From NCBI GenBank assembly GCA_025677815.1, contig JAIXMP010000004.1:62001-126000 (forward strand): a DNA stretch of 64,000 nt, in the 5' to 3' direction. The position numbers and the translations under genes are program-made. This document shows, piece after piece, positions 35,184 to 47,204 of this stretch (the first letter of the stretch is position 1; each line of letters begins with the position of its first letter). The notes under the pieces are model-generated. The model ran no database searches, was not told where the DNA came from, and was given only the letters and a program-made list of their open reading frames with translations. The stretch comes from Phascolomyces articulosus. Its lineage: Eukaryota; Mucoromycota; Mucoromycetes; Mucorales; Lichtheimiaceae.

Positions 35184-36531
35184 ATGAACGATCCATTACT
35201 TGCACAAATTCAAAAACAAGAAGGAGATGATAGTGATGGTGAAGTCAATCCTATTGAAAAACCAACCAATGTAAATCTTATAGTACCTTTTTTTTTTTTT
35301 TTACTTTCTTATATATATATAATATAAATAGTATATGCTGATCACTTATGTAAACGTATGCTTACATACGCCGTTTATTACAATAATACTCAATGATTAG
35401 GATTCATTTCCTGGAAGACGTCAGATGGGACCTCAAACTGGACCTAAAGGTGTTTTAGCAGATCATGCTCATTATCAACAAGAACAACGAGGTGCTCAAG
35501 CAGACACACGTAGAGCCTATAATGCAAAAATGTTAGCCAAAGCGCCTACCACCACCACTTATTTACAAGATGAAGCAGAACGACAACTTATATTAGAACA
35601 TCCAACCGATAATAAACAAGACAGTGATGATGATGATTTATTAGATGAAGAGGATGAAGAAGCGATTCGACAATACAGAGAAAAACGATTAGCAGAATTA
35701 AAAGGAATCAACAATCATCAGTCACGAATGATGCACCGTGTCTTTGGCAAACTAGAAGATATTGCAGCTGATGATTATGCAACTGTGATAGACAAAGAAT
35801 GGCGTACGGTCCCCGTCATCGTTCATCTGTATGATGAGGTAATGAGGATTAAATGATACGGCAAGATAACGAAAAGATCATGAGGAAAAAAAAAAAGAGA
35901 GAGAGAGAGAGAACTCAAGAGAAAGTGAAAGACTTTATGTACATGTGTCATGTAAAGAGATAAGAAATAGTAGATTGATTCGTTGATAATGCGTTTTGGA
36001 CCAACCTATTTTTTTTTTTAGTCTATACCTACTTGCAGAAAATTAGATGATTATTTAATGGACCTGGCACAGAAATACGCATTGGCCAAATTTATTCGAG
36101 TATCAGCTATGGATTTAGAATTTGATTTGGTTGGATCGCCTGCGATCCTTGGATACAAAGGTGGAATGCTTGTAGCTAATTTGGTACGTTTTGTGGATTA
36201 TGTGGGACCACGATTTAGTGAAGACGCCGTTGAGGCAGTCCTTCTAAGGTAAACTACGTCATTTTACAGTTTTTACAGTTTTCAATAGAAAAAGGGGAAT
36301 ATTGGGGGGTGAGGAGGGGGTTAAGTGTGTGTGTCACTCGTCCTATATATGTGTATATAAATGTTAAATAAGAGTGGGAAAGTATAAAGAATTGTGTGAG
36401 AGAGTAAAAGAATAAGAGTATATATATATATATATATATATGCATTATTAACTGATCGTTGAGAGATTAGATCAAAAGCGTTAGGAGAGGATGATCGTTA
36501 TCACGGGCCAGTCAATGAAGAGAATGAATGA
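35184..36531 (+). CDS. PDCL: Phosducin-like protein
   Basis: Exons 35184-35270, 35401-35838, 36022-36248 and 36471-36531 give 270 aa. The N-terminal helical part has the phosducin signature region PQTGPKGVLADHAHYQQEQR. An acidic stretch (DSDDDDLLDEEDEEA) leads to the helix YREKRLAELKG. The thioredoxin-like fold (about 115-255) shows FGKLEDIAADDYATVIDKEW, VPVIVHLYDESIPTCRKLDD, AKFIRVSAMDLEFDLVGSPA and ILGYKGGMLVANLVRFVDYV. The last exon adds SKALGEDDRYHGPVNEENE, a typical acidic end. Phosducin-like proteins bind G-beta-gamma and the CCT chaperonin and help G-beta fold. The active-site CxxC of thioredoxin is absent, as usual. The last intron (222 bp) contains TGTG and AT repeats. Confidence 0.9.
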
Positions 36532-37009
36532 CGACAGAAAAGGGTCCAATTGGATATTCATATGCCTCCAGCGTGAAAAGCTTTTGATAAAAGACACAAG
36601 TTTAATCCAAATAAGGGAATCAGTCAGAATCGTGACCGTGGTGAAGATTCTTTTGGGGGGGAGAGAGAAGAGGTGTTTTAAATATATAATAATAATATTA
36701 TGATAGTAATTATACTCACACTCACTCATTATCAATCATCGCTTTTAAGTATTAGTTTTAATTCTTATTAGTATTCTTATATAATTCAAAATTTCTTATA
36801 TAAAAGTGGGGGGAGAGGACTTCAAAAAAAAATAACAACAAAAAATTCCTTCTTTTTTGTGTGCTTTGTTTTTTTTTCCTTAACAAAATTTCTATTCAAA
36901 AGGAACTATATTATTACCTGTACCTTGACAATCATCATCCCATATCTTTTGATCAATCTTTTTTTTTTTTTTTTGATATAAATAGTCTCCCTCAGATTTC
37001 AGAAAAAAA

Positions 37010-38094
37010 ATGTCTTTTTATCGATCTGCTGCTTCTCTTTCTTCATCTGTTGTTCAACAAAGACTTCAATCCATTTCTTCTCATATTACTTCTACACCCA
37101 TGGTTTCTGCTTCAAATCAACGTCCCGTTATTTCTTTTATTGGTGGTGGCAATATGGCCGAAGCCATCCTTGCTGGTTTACAATCCAGTGGCCATCCAGG
37201 TTCCCGCTTGCGTTTCTCTGAACCATTTGATGAACGTCGCAAGTATATGGAAACTCGTTATCCAGAAATGGTCAGTGCTACCGATAATGTAGCTGCTGTC
37301 GAAGGTGCTGATGTGGTTGTCCTTGCTGTCAAGCCTCAAGTATTAAAATCTGTTCTTACAAGTCTTGCTCCTACAATCTTGAAGAATCCCTCCGTCTTGG
37401 TCATTTCCATTGCTGCTGGCATTACCACCAACGCCATGTCAGAGTGGCTCACGTCGGACTCGGTACCGATCGTCCGCTGCATGCCCAATACTCCCGCACT
37501 GATCTCTGAAGGCGCAGTTGGCTTATATGCTAATTCGAGTGTAAACAATGACCAACGCACAGTGACTGAATCCATTATGCATTCAATTGCTAAACAAGTA
37601 TCCTGGGTTCAAAAAGAGCCTCACATTGATTCTGTTACTGGTATTAGTGGTAGTGGTCCTGCTTATTTCTTTTTGATTATGGAAGCTATGCGTAAGTAAT
37701 TCTATTCCTAGATTTCTGGATTGTATTATAATATTGGATGTGATTATGGATTGGATTGGATTCAAGTAGAATGGATATTGGGATTGCATTGATATTCGAG
37801 ACTTTACTCATGTGTTTTTTTATGATGATAATAGAAAATGCCGGTATCGCAGCTGGACTGACACCGGAAGATGCAAAGGCCTTGACATTACAAACTTGTG
37901 TTGGTGCAGCACGTATGGCACAAGAATCTGAAGATGATTTGGCTACTTTGCGTCGTAAGGTCACATCGCCTAAGGGTACCACTGAAGCTGCTATTAATTC
38001 ATTAGAAGATAATAACATTCGAAAAGTCATGGAGGATGCTGTATTTGCTGCTCAGCGACGTGGTCAACAACTTGCTGAAGACCTTTCTCATTAA
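37010..38094 (+). CDS. PRO3: Pyrroline-5-carboxylate reductase
   Basis: Two exons (37010-37691, 37835-38094) give 313 aa. The NAD(P)H-binding Rossmann motif ISFIGGGNMAEAILAG is at about residues 41-56. VVVLAVKPQVLKSVL, VISIAAGITT, IVRCMPNTPALISEGAVGLY and VTGISGSGPAYFFLIMEAM are family blocks. The C-terminal dimerisation domain has the TSPKGTTEAAI signature (P5CR consensus around SPGGTT). The enzyme makes the last step of proline synthesis, reducing 1-pyrroline-5-carboxylate. An N-terminal Ser/Arg-rich extension of about 35 residues without acidic residues (MSFYRSAASLSSSVVQQRLQ) could be a mitochondrial targeting sequence. That is inference; the yeast enzyme is cytosolic. Confidence 0.95.
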
Positions 38095-41000
38095 AAACAA
38101 AAAATTCATTTGTATGCATTATCCAAAAAAAAATACATCTTCATACCCTTTATCCTATTCAAACCCTACCTAACTACATTTCTTTCCACCTTTCGTATAT
38201 AAAAAATGACCCTGTTTTTCTCGAATTATTTTGTTTATCCATAGTATAATTATCCATGACATAATGTCATTCCAATATTCTCTTTTTTTCTTTTTCCAAA
38301 AAATAACGCATATTTTCTTTATTCATAGTCTATCCGCTCCCCATCTTCCCCCTTCTCCTCCCCCCAAAAAAACCTCCTTCTTAACTTTTCATCCCATTTC
38401 GTAAAAATATTATATATTTCAATGATTATGATTACTATTATTTTGAGCTGTGAAAAAATTGACATTACAAATTGACCAATGCGGTAATATGCGTTTTATC
38501 GATGGATCTAACTAGACCTTTTAAAGTAGGCGTGTGATCAATTCTCCTATATTTGATAACTCTGATAGGGATCCCGATAATGAATTGATCAATGCACAAG
38601 ACTCGTCACTCACTCACTCACTCACTCTCTAACAGGTTCTTTATAGAGCAACACCCACCCACACAATATAATACTTCTTTGCAATTTTGTACTCCGAATG
38701 ACGCACAGTAACCCCGAATTATATTTTCATGGCACCCGGTGACCCACGAATTTCCTGGATGATATTAAACGTTTTAAACATTGAAATCTCCTGATTCTTT
38801 TTTTAGACATTATTGCCTGGGGAGGGTTTTTTTTTTGCATTGAACGCATAAAAAAAAAGAACCTCCATTCAAATATTACTTTTAAAGATCATCATTATCC
38901 TCATTTAGTCACTTAGCAAACCCCCCCCCAAATTTCATGCAAACAATTTTTGAGGGGGTTATCTTTTGATTATAAGAGAGAGAATCACTTATCCATCATC
39001 CATGGTAAGGTAATAAACAGAATTGTTGATTTCTCACCTGGGTCACTACTTGAGGTGAGCACAATATAAATACACATATACACATGTATAATATACAACA
39101 TATACACATAACTTGACGTCATTCCATCTTTATTTGGATCCATTTCACTGTTTTGTTGGTTGTGCAGAAAAATAGAAAATCAACATTGTACATCAACTAT
39201 TAATTGATTAAATATAGTCTAGTTTATATATTTTGTGGTATCAAGTCAAAACACTTTAAAGCATTTTCATCATTTTAAATAAATTGTTGCTGCATTATTT
39301 ATTACTATGATTATTTAGTGTATTAAGAAGAAGAAAAAAACTTGGATGATCATCTTGCGTTTTTGTTACTATATAAAATGATCGATAAGATAAGAGAAAA
39401 AAAAAGATACTTCTTAAAGTGCGCGCATTCAATTCTATTCTTTGGATTGGAGGTGGTGTGGGGGGAGAACAGTGAGCCGATAATACTTGGCGCTTTTTTG
39501 TGTGATTTCTCGGGAATTTTTTTTAATAGACCACATGACCAATTTACCTTCCTTTGCCCTGAAAAGTTTAGTTTGGACCTATATGATTCCAGACATAATA
39601 GTATGGTTATGGTTGTCAATATATCATTGTTTCATTTTGAATGACCCTCAGTATCTATGTAATGAATTATGAATTGAGATAGGAATATACAAAACCGAAC
39701 CAATAGATGGGTACCAAAAAAATATTATATATCCCTCATGATGAGACTTGAGAAAATACTATCATATACGTCACCGTCGTATGGCATTAAACTCTCACCA
39801 TGATTCTTTTTATTTTACTATCCGTTTCAAAGAGAGAGGGGGGACATTGACCGCTGTTGTAACATCAAGTAATACAAGATGAACCATGAAATAAAAACTT
39901 GGGGGGGAGGGGGAAACGGTAACTGCTGCATTCATATTACATGTAGTAAAGGAGGACAAAGCAGACAATTGTAAAGAAATAGTTATTTATAAAAGAACGC
40001 ATTTCAAATAGTAATAAACAAGAGTTAATATAATAAAGATGGATATTGTTACAATGTTGAAAATGACAGGTTATAGTACGTAGTAATGACAATACTGTAT
40101 AATATATAATAATAATATGGAATAACAATGTTTATCATTTATGCAAGAAATTTACAAGTACAGTTCAATTGAATGTAATCATCTGTGCTCATCAATATTC
40201 AAGTGAACCGTGGACACTCCAATGTCAATCTACTGTTATTACATCTAGTTACGTACCCTTATGGGAATAATATTTATTATATAGACATAATAGTATATCT
40301 TCATAAATAACTGGGAACTCTACCACCATGACGACATTATTATTGCCAATAGATAAAACCCCTTCACCTAAATTCATGCGTCATATTAGGTATGGAAAAA
40401 CTGTATATATACAGAAATCAAATCATAACAAACACATGATGTTGTTGTGTATATAAATATCTTTGCTAACAAGACACTATTACCTACCTACCTACCTACC
40501 TACCCTCCCCCCCCCATTATTTTTTATGAATAATCAGCAATGGTGGTGATTTCAAAACTGATAATGATGTCAGAAATAACCTGGGGTAATAATCTATTAT
40601 GAAATATTCTGTATTCCCTAAAGGTGGATCAAAACAAGGTGCATTATTATTATGTTTTGTTGGGAACAGGAAATATAATATAATGAAGATCCTCTCGTGA
40701 GAAAAAATAAATAAATGCGCGGAACTCATAATAATAGTTTTGTCATACTACCAAACGAAAGAAAACTTGGCTCTCCTCTCAAACCCTTTCTTCTGTTTTT
40801 GTCATAGTATCCCGCCTGTAAATGTTTTTACTCTCCATTCAATCACAAATAACGTAATAGAAGGAGTTATCCCAAAATCATTTACATATTTTTAGTATTG
40901 ACATCAAAATGTATGAAATCGATTATAAAAAATATGATGTATACTCATTCATAAATATTGAAAATATTGGTAAATTACTAAAAAATATTCATAACTTTTC

Positions 41001-41130
41001 TCAAAAGTCTATTGTAGAACATTATAAAATACGTGTTACCTTATGAAAATAATTGAAATTGTTGTTGAACAGTAGTATGCAGAAATCTTTTCTTTTCTTT
41101 TCTTTTTTTTTATAACGAACACTAGCATAC
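38095..41130. other. Gene-poor region (3 kb)
   Basis: The P5CR 3' end, then AT-rich DNA with a CTCA tetranucleotide repeat (about 38608-38630), a CTAC repeat followed by a C run (about 40486-40515) and several G/C homopolymers. ORFs here are short and unconvincing. Confidence 0.35.
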
Positions 41131-41424
41131 ATGTCGAAGATAACGGACCTCCAAAAAAAAAGATTTATTGATGAATTTGTTGACCAAGTCGATAATGATA
41201 ATAAAAACCTTGCCAATGAAGATGAAACCGTAAAGAGAAAAAACGCTCTTGTAAGGTTGGTTCTTAAAGACAATATCAGGGATGTAAAAGAAGAAAACTT
41301 GATACCGTTGGAAAATGGGAGACGCGAAATCAAGGGTGTCCAACTTGGTGACGATGGCCTCCTAACCATTACAAAAGATGTTTATAAAGACACTACGAAG
41401 AAGAAGAAGAAGAAGAATATATAA
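41131..41424 (+). CDS. Hypothetical charged protein (97 aa)
   Basis: A single frame starting MSKITDLQKKRFIDEFVDQV and ending in poly-Lys. It is rich in Lys, Asp, Glu and Asn, with non-repetitive segments (NALVRLVLKDNIRDVKEENL, REIKGVQLGDDGLLTITKDV) that look like real protein rather than simple sequence. No domain recognised. It sits alone in a gene-poor tract with no visible neighbouring exon, so it may be an orphan gene or part of a decayed one. Confidence 0.4.
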   Translation: MSKITDLQKKRFIDEFVDQVDNDNKNLANEDETVKRKNALVRLVLKDNIRDVKEENLIPLENGRREIKGVQLGDDGLLTITKDVYKDTTKKKKKKNI

Positions 41425-42840
41425 TTATAGTTTTTTTTTGTATTAATGAAGATGAAGGATTATAATTGCTATAGTTGTAGACAATTACAAAATACAATAA
41501 ACAAACTTGATATATATGATATATATAAACTCACTAAACCAAAAATACAGAACATAATGAAAACTTGGTTAATGAAGATACACAAGTCAAAAAGTTATTT
41601 CAACTGTTGATGAATTAAATCAATATAAGAAAGAAGTTGGTCATGGTGTAAAACATCAAAAAATAAACAATAATAGAATTGATGATGTGTGTGTGTTGAG
41701 AAAGAACGATAATTTAAATATGGAAACTAATAATAAGAATAGTAATATAAATAAATACAGATGATTCTATCAAAAAAACTATTTTCTGTTTAAATCAGAC
41801 TTTATACTAAGCTATGTTGAGTGAGAACTTAAACTTAATTCACTCATTCTATGGAAATTGTATATATCGAATGATATTTTTAAAATAAATGCCATGCTGA
41901 CTTGTTAACAATAACATAATCAATAACTACCTCCCATTAGAAGAGAAGTGATGGATCGTATCACGGACCATCTACCCCACATCAAATAAACACTGTAGTT
42001 CCTTCTTCTTTAGTAAGGAACAGAGCAATACCCTTACCAGTTTTTTTATGAAAAATATATAACCCTTTGTCGTTAATGTAATTCCAAGCATATATAACAA
42101 GGTTTATACCAACACGTTCTTGATCGTTTTTATCATCATTTTTTATTACCGGTTTTCGGATGTGTTATCTCAGAAATTTTGAGACCCGATCAAATGAATT
42201 GAGCCTGATTCATATTATATGCGAAAAAAAAAAGCTGCGGCGCTTTAGTGAACTCTCTTTCGTTTACATCACACACACTTACGCTTAAACCTATGGATCA
42301 TTTATTCTCACTTGTTAATACAACATTTGATTATCATATGCTAGAAACGAAAAGTTTAAAAGGTGGATAGTAAAAAACTTCTTTTTTCATTTGTGCTAGT
42401 GACTTCCATGATTAAATTAACCCTGTCCTCTCTCTCTCTCTCTTTTTTTTTTTTTTGGTCAAAGAACAAGCCAAATTCTTCACTGATCCTGATCATATTT
42501 TCACCAATCACTAAAAAACAACAACATTAATGTATATTCAACATTCAAAAAAACGAGAAAACCTTACTGAACGGGATTCAAAAGTGGATACCCAAACATG
42601 ACAATTAGACGTTTTGATATTTTAAGGGTGCTCTCAAGCAACATCTTCTGATATCAGAAGACGTTTACTATAACGATTATCACATTAGGTTTACTTTTTT
42701 TTTCGACGCCCAATTCTTTTTTAACCAGGCACAGTAAATCCAATATCGGAAGATGGTGCTCGAGAGTAGACATATACAGCAACAGTTTAATCGGATCATA
42801 ATTAGAATTTGGCGTTAGTCTTGTTTGGTTCATGCTTGGG
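41425..42840. other. Intergenic, no supported gene
   Basis: AT-rich with a CT microsatellite followed by T runs (about 42430-42455). No ORF that I would support. Confidence 0.35.
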
Positions 42841-43897
42841 ATATCATGTTGAGTGATATCTAAAAATGAAATGCAAGCGCTGTTAAGAAAATTCCCAAGT
42901 CTGCATTCCATCATTATCAACGGGTTTTCTTTTGACATCCAGGATCCTCTTGACCTTCCAGCGGCGAAGCTAAACATTTTGGATGTGGGGAACCTAAATT
43001 ACTACTTACTACCGAAGTATAAAGAAATGTATCAAAAACAATGTTGACGACGATATCATCTTCCTTAGCGTAAGCAGCACAAACAGTAGTAATCGCCCGG
43101 TACGTTTTTTACAACAAATTGGACAAGCTCTAGAATCACTCAGGGTACCATTAAGATATATTGAAGAAGATAATAATAACCATGACCAATCTTTCCCAAT
43201 GCTAAAGGTCATTAAAATTACCATGTTCCCGAATCAGAACATTTAAAACTACACTTCCCAGATGCTTATCAACTATCCAATGCTCAATAAATTGGAATTC
43301 CATGACTTTAGCCAAAGCAATCACCAGGATGATGAAAATGATTTGTAAAATGTAGGATTATCACATATCACTGAATTCAGGACTTTTTCCAGCATAGATA
43401 TTGTGAACTCTGACTTAAGCGATCCACGCTCTGAAAAGCTTTTGTCTTTATACTCAAGATTGGATCATCCAGTATGCAACATCACCAATATCAACATTGT
43501 ACATTGTTCATCCATAACAACCACTCCGATATTTAGTATTGGAAAAATAAGATCACTGCAAAGTTTGCAAGTTGCCCTCCTCTTCAACGCATCATGATAC
43601 GGACTGTTGATGATCTTCATCGTTTTTTTTTTTACTGAAGTGGATAATTTACCATATTTGACAAAACTCTATCTTGAAAATTCACGTATTGATGACGACG
43701 ATATCAAATATCTTTCACTCAGCCAATCGATGGCAACAATACTTTCCAAAATGCTACAGGATTTATCACGAACAAAGCAAAACATCTCTTGTCGACCCAT
43801 GAATCCCCCATCAATATTTCAAAAGTTTAAAAAAGTTTTTTTTATCCAAACATATTACATATATATGTCGTTTATATACCCTACAATATTTCATTGA
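42750..43897 (+). pseudogene. Broken leucine-rich (F-box/LRR-type) gene
   Basis: Consecutive plus-strand fragments in shifting frames: 42853-43047 (KNEMQALLRKFPSLHSIIIN, AAKLNILDVGNL), 43040-43246 (PVRFLQQIGQALESLRVPLR, FPMLKVIKITMFPNQNI), 43270-43597 in one frame interrupted by a single TAA (PMLNKLEFHDF, then SHITEFRTFSSIDIVNSDLS, GKIRSLQSLQVALLF) and 43628 onward (VDNLPYLTKLYLENSRIDDD). The repeated L..L.I/V pattern and its order fit an LRR array read 5' to 3', so this is a decayed copy of an F-box/LRR-type gene. The F-box end is not recognisable; weakly coding-like sequence begins near 42750. At least two frameshifts and one stop. Confidence 0.5.
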
Positions 43898-46800
43898 CAT
43901 ATCCATTCGCACATATATAAAATTACAACATAATTATGATTCAACTCTATGTAAATTTATATAAAGTAAAAAGTAAAATACATTTATCCCATAACCAATA
44001 TTATATACTTACGGAAGAATGGGTCATTTTATATAAACCATTTTGCTTATTGCACCATATGATGCACTACAATATGATATTCTTAGATAAATCACGTTGC
44101 ATTTAATCAAACTGTCATAATATTTGTGAACACGAAGATAATGTCATGTTTTGAATGATGGTTGCGGTAGCACTTTCTTTTTTAATTTTCGGAACCGATG
44201 TAAAGTGTTGCCGCATTTTTAAATTTCGTAGAAAAAAAAACAAGCTTTATCCATTTGCTATTTAATTCAGGTAATCCTATTAGTACTAGACCTTTTTCCG
44301 CGAACAAAAATCACAAAACTTTTTTTAAATATAGACATGATGGGGTTTTCTTTTTATTTGGTTCATGATTATACTTTGGTGTTCATGGGGATGTTATTTT
44401 AGTTGTAAGCTTAAAAGGAATGTGATAGTGGTACATACACCTATATCAAAAAGAGTATTCAAGTAGAATTGAAAAACTATTTATTTATGGATTAAGATCG
44501 GGGCTCCTTATTGACTTTTGTATATGGACATGCATATAGCCACTTTTCTGAATGTTTGGATGGGATATTATTCACAAATAATAACTAAATATTCGTTGTC
44601 GAAGAGTGTCGAGTTATTGAAAACCCGGAAAAAATAGCCTTGTGTTTTGAATAAAAAAGAATCATGAGTATCATATATCCATGTGGAAAGAAGCTCTCGT
44701 CATAGCCTCTTAAATTACTTTTTATATATATTAAGTGTAAATACCATTCAAATATTCTTCATACGAGTATCTTATGCATTTATTTTTTCTTAGAAAAATA
44801 CACATGGACATAGTACCATTTGTATTCTAACGCCTTTTCCATGTTGTTCTATGTATATATGATCATTATTTTGGTAGAAAAATTACTATGAGCATTCAAT
44901 CTATAAAAAATACGTAGAATCTAAATCAAATAAACTTGCTGCTTAGCAGTTCAGCACAAAATAAGTCTGGAAGATTAGTCTGTTTTGAGAAGTCATATTT
45001 TTTTCTATAATAATCCATTTGAACTGTCATGTTGGTTTTCAGTTGAAGAATGGCTTGTTCAAGAACCATCTTCTTATTACTAACTATATATAAAATATCT
45101 TTGAAGGATTTGAACAAGTTTAACCTATTTTAAGAAACTACTTTTTTTTCCCATTATACATTCAAGATACCATGAAATTATTGGTTTTCAGCAGAATGGC
45201 TTGTTCATTAGGATCTTCCTTTTTACACGTTTTGCACACAGGTAAAAAGTTGAAACAGCTTTAAAAGGTTTCTTTCCCGTACTGGGTGAAAAATTGACAT
45301 GATGGGAAAATCAGGTTTAATGAAAGATCTCATTAAATCTTGTTAAATTCACCATGTTCATTCACAAATAGTGGGGTTGGATAAATTAGCTGCTTACTAT
45401 ATACTTGTTATAGGCGTTATTAATTACGCAGTGGTTTACAAATCTATGAAATACTAATAAAGGATAAACCATGTCATTGTCATCACTACCATCTTGGACC
45501 ACAATTATACCATATTCATTATAGTAAATACATCAACATTTCTATAAAAAAAGCCATAATGAAGATATCCTACCTTAATTCCATCTGTTATTTATACAAA
45601 AATAAAAAAAAAAATGAAAGTGCACCTTGCATGATAAACTTTTTTCACATCATCCATTGGAAACATAGAGCAGAAAATGACTTATAAGTTTATAGTTCTA
45701 TAGAATTTGCGCAATCCTTAGTAAATTTGTTTCAAGAAATATCTCATGATGGTTCAAAGGTTTAGTAGTTAGAATAAAGAAGTCTCTTTTCCAAATAAAG
45801 CCGTGTAACCGCTGTCATCGTATTGACCCAATTATGAATTAGACCAAACTATAGATCTTCAACACTTGACCTCACCATCCTCACCGACCATCTCAATAAA
45901 CCAAAAGAAGTAACGTTCCTCGACGGTCTTTTGACTGATGATGGATATTGTATCACCAAGGTGCCCAAATAAAGTGAAGTGCTGGAACTTACGGAGATTT
46001 TATCAGCAACTGAAATAAATGGAAGAGAAGAAGAGATGAGAAACAAAAAAGAACTTGATAATAATGATGTTACATATTATGATTCTATGATGCTTTATAT
46101 GACACATATAATTATAATAACAGTTGATACCCTATTTTATTAGAACAACAAGAAAGACACAATCATGGATCGTTATTTTAAAACGCATTGTTGCCGCGGT
46201 TCAAAGTTACTATTACATATTGTACGACTGAGTGCAATATTAATGCAAAAAGTTTAATGATGTGTACGGCTTGGAACATAAGTTGTTCCGTTATTGTTGT
46301 ACACATTATAGTATCACGATATTTTACCGAGAAGTAGGGATATATGTATATAGTATGGTTCATAGTAGTAAGTGAGCATCGACATGTGTGATTGTGATTT
46401 TTTTTTTAAAAAAATAATTAAGATGAGTAACAAATATCATCATTACTAAAATCTAGTAATAGCTCTTCTTTTTATATTAAATAAAAATAAAAAAGATGGA
46501 AGATATAATAAATCGATAATCAGAATCAAAGAATTAGAAAAATAACTAACCTGATATATAGAATGGATGAACAAAAATAAAAGATAATTATTAATAAGCC
46601 CCCATCTTATAAAAACAGGTGTTGGCTGTATCACCTAAGCCATGATGACTCGTGAAAATAAAAAGAAGCACAGATCCAATTAAATATAAATTTTTGTTGA
46701 CTTTGGGGAGAAGTATGATATTTTTATATATACAAAAGAAAAAAACAGAGAGTTTAATAAATAATACTACAAACTAAAAAACATAATAAAATAATAGGAT

Positions 46801-47204
46801 TTCTTATCATATAATAAATAATAGAAGAGGTGATGAAACCAAAAATGAATAGTAATAATAATAATAAAGATGATATATAAAATGGAGTAGTGGAGAGAGT
46901 GGAATGATAAAGTATACTAGAAAGGCGAAGGAATGAATTATATAATAAGATAGTAAATGATGAAAATAAAGAGTAATAAAAAGAGTATTATGGACTATGG
47001 ATCAACCCTGTTGACAAGTAATAAGTAATAAGTTAATTACAGATTGCTAAGTTATTTTTTGGTTCTGGTTAGATGTGGTTGTTTGGGTATTAATTCATTA
47101 GTAAAATAAGGGGAGAAGAAGAAGAAGAAGATGATGATGATGAAGATGAAGAGCAATTATTAAACGTGGTAGAAAGAAAATAATAGTAACAGAATTTCAT
47201 ATTT
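43898..47204. other. Gene-poor region with a few coding-like scraps (3.3 kb)
   Basis: No intact gene. A partially duplicated minus-strand segment (44926-45117 and about 45165-45245) encodes LEQAILQLKTN and DPNEQAILLKTN. A plus-strand frame 45853-46143 (LTDHLNKPKEVTFLDGLLTD, one stop, then SEVLELTEILSATEIN) also looks protein-derived. The last kilobase before 47204 is A/G-rich simple sequence with a GAA/GAT tract near 47117-47152. Confidence 0.35.

Noticed and set aside
40486..40515. CTAC repeats followed by a C run, considered as a CRISPR-like or telomeric array
   Set aside because: A plain tetranucleotide microsatellite. No CRISPR arrays are expected in this eukaryotic DNA and no spacer structure is present.
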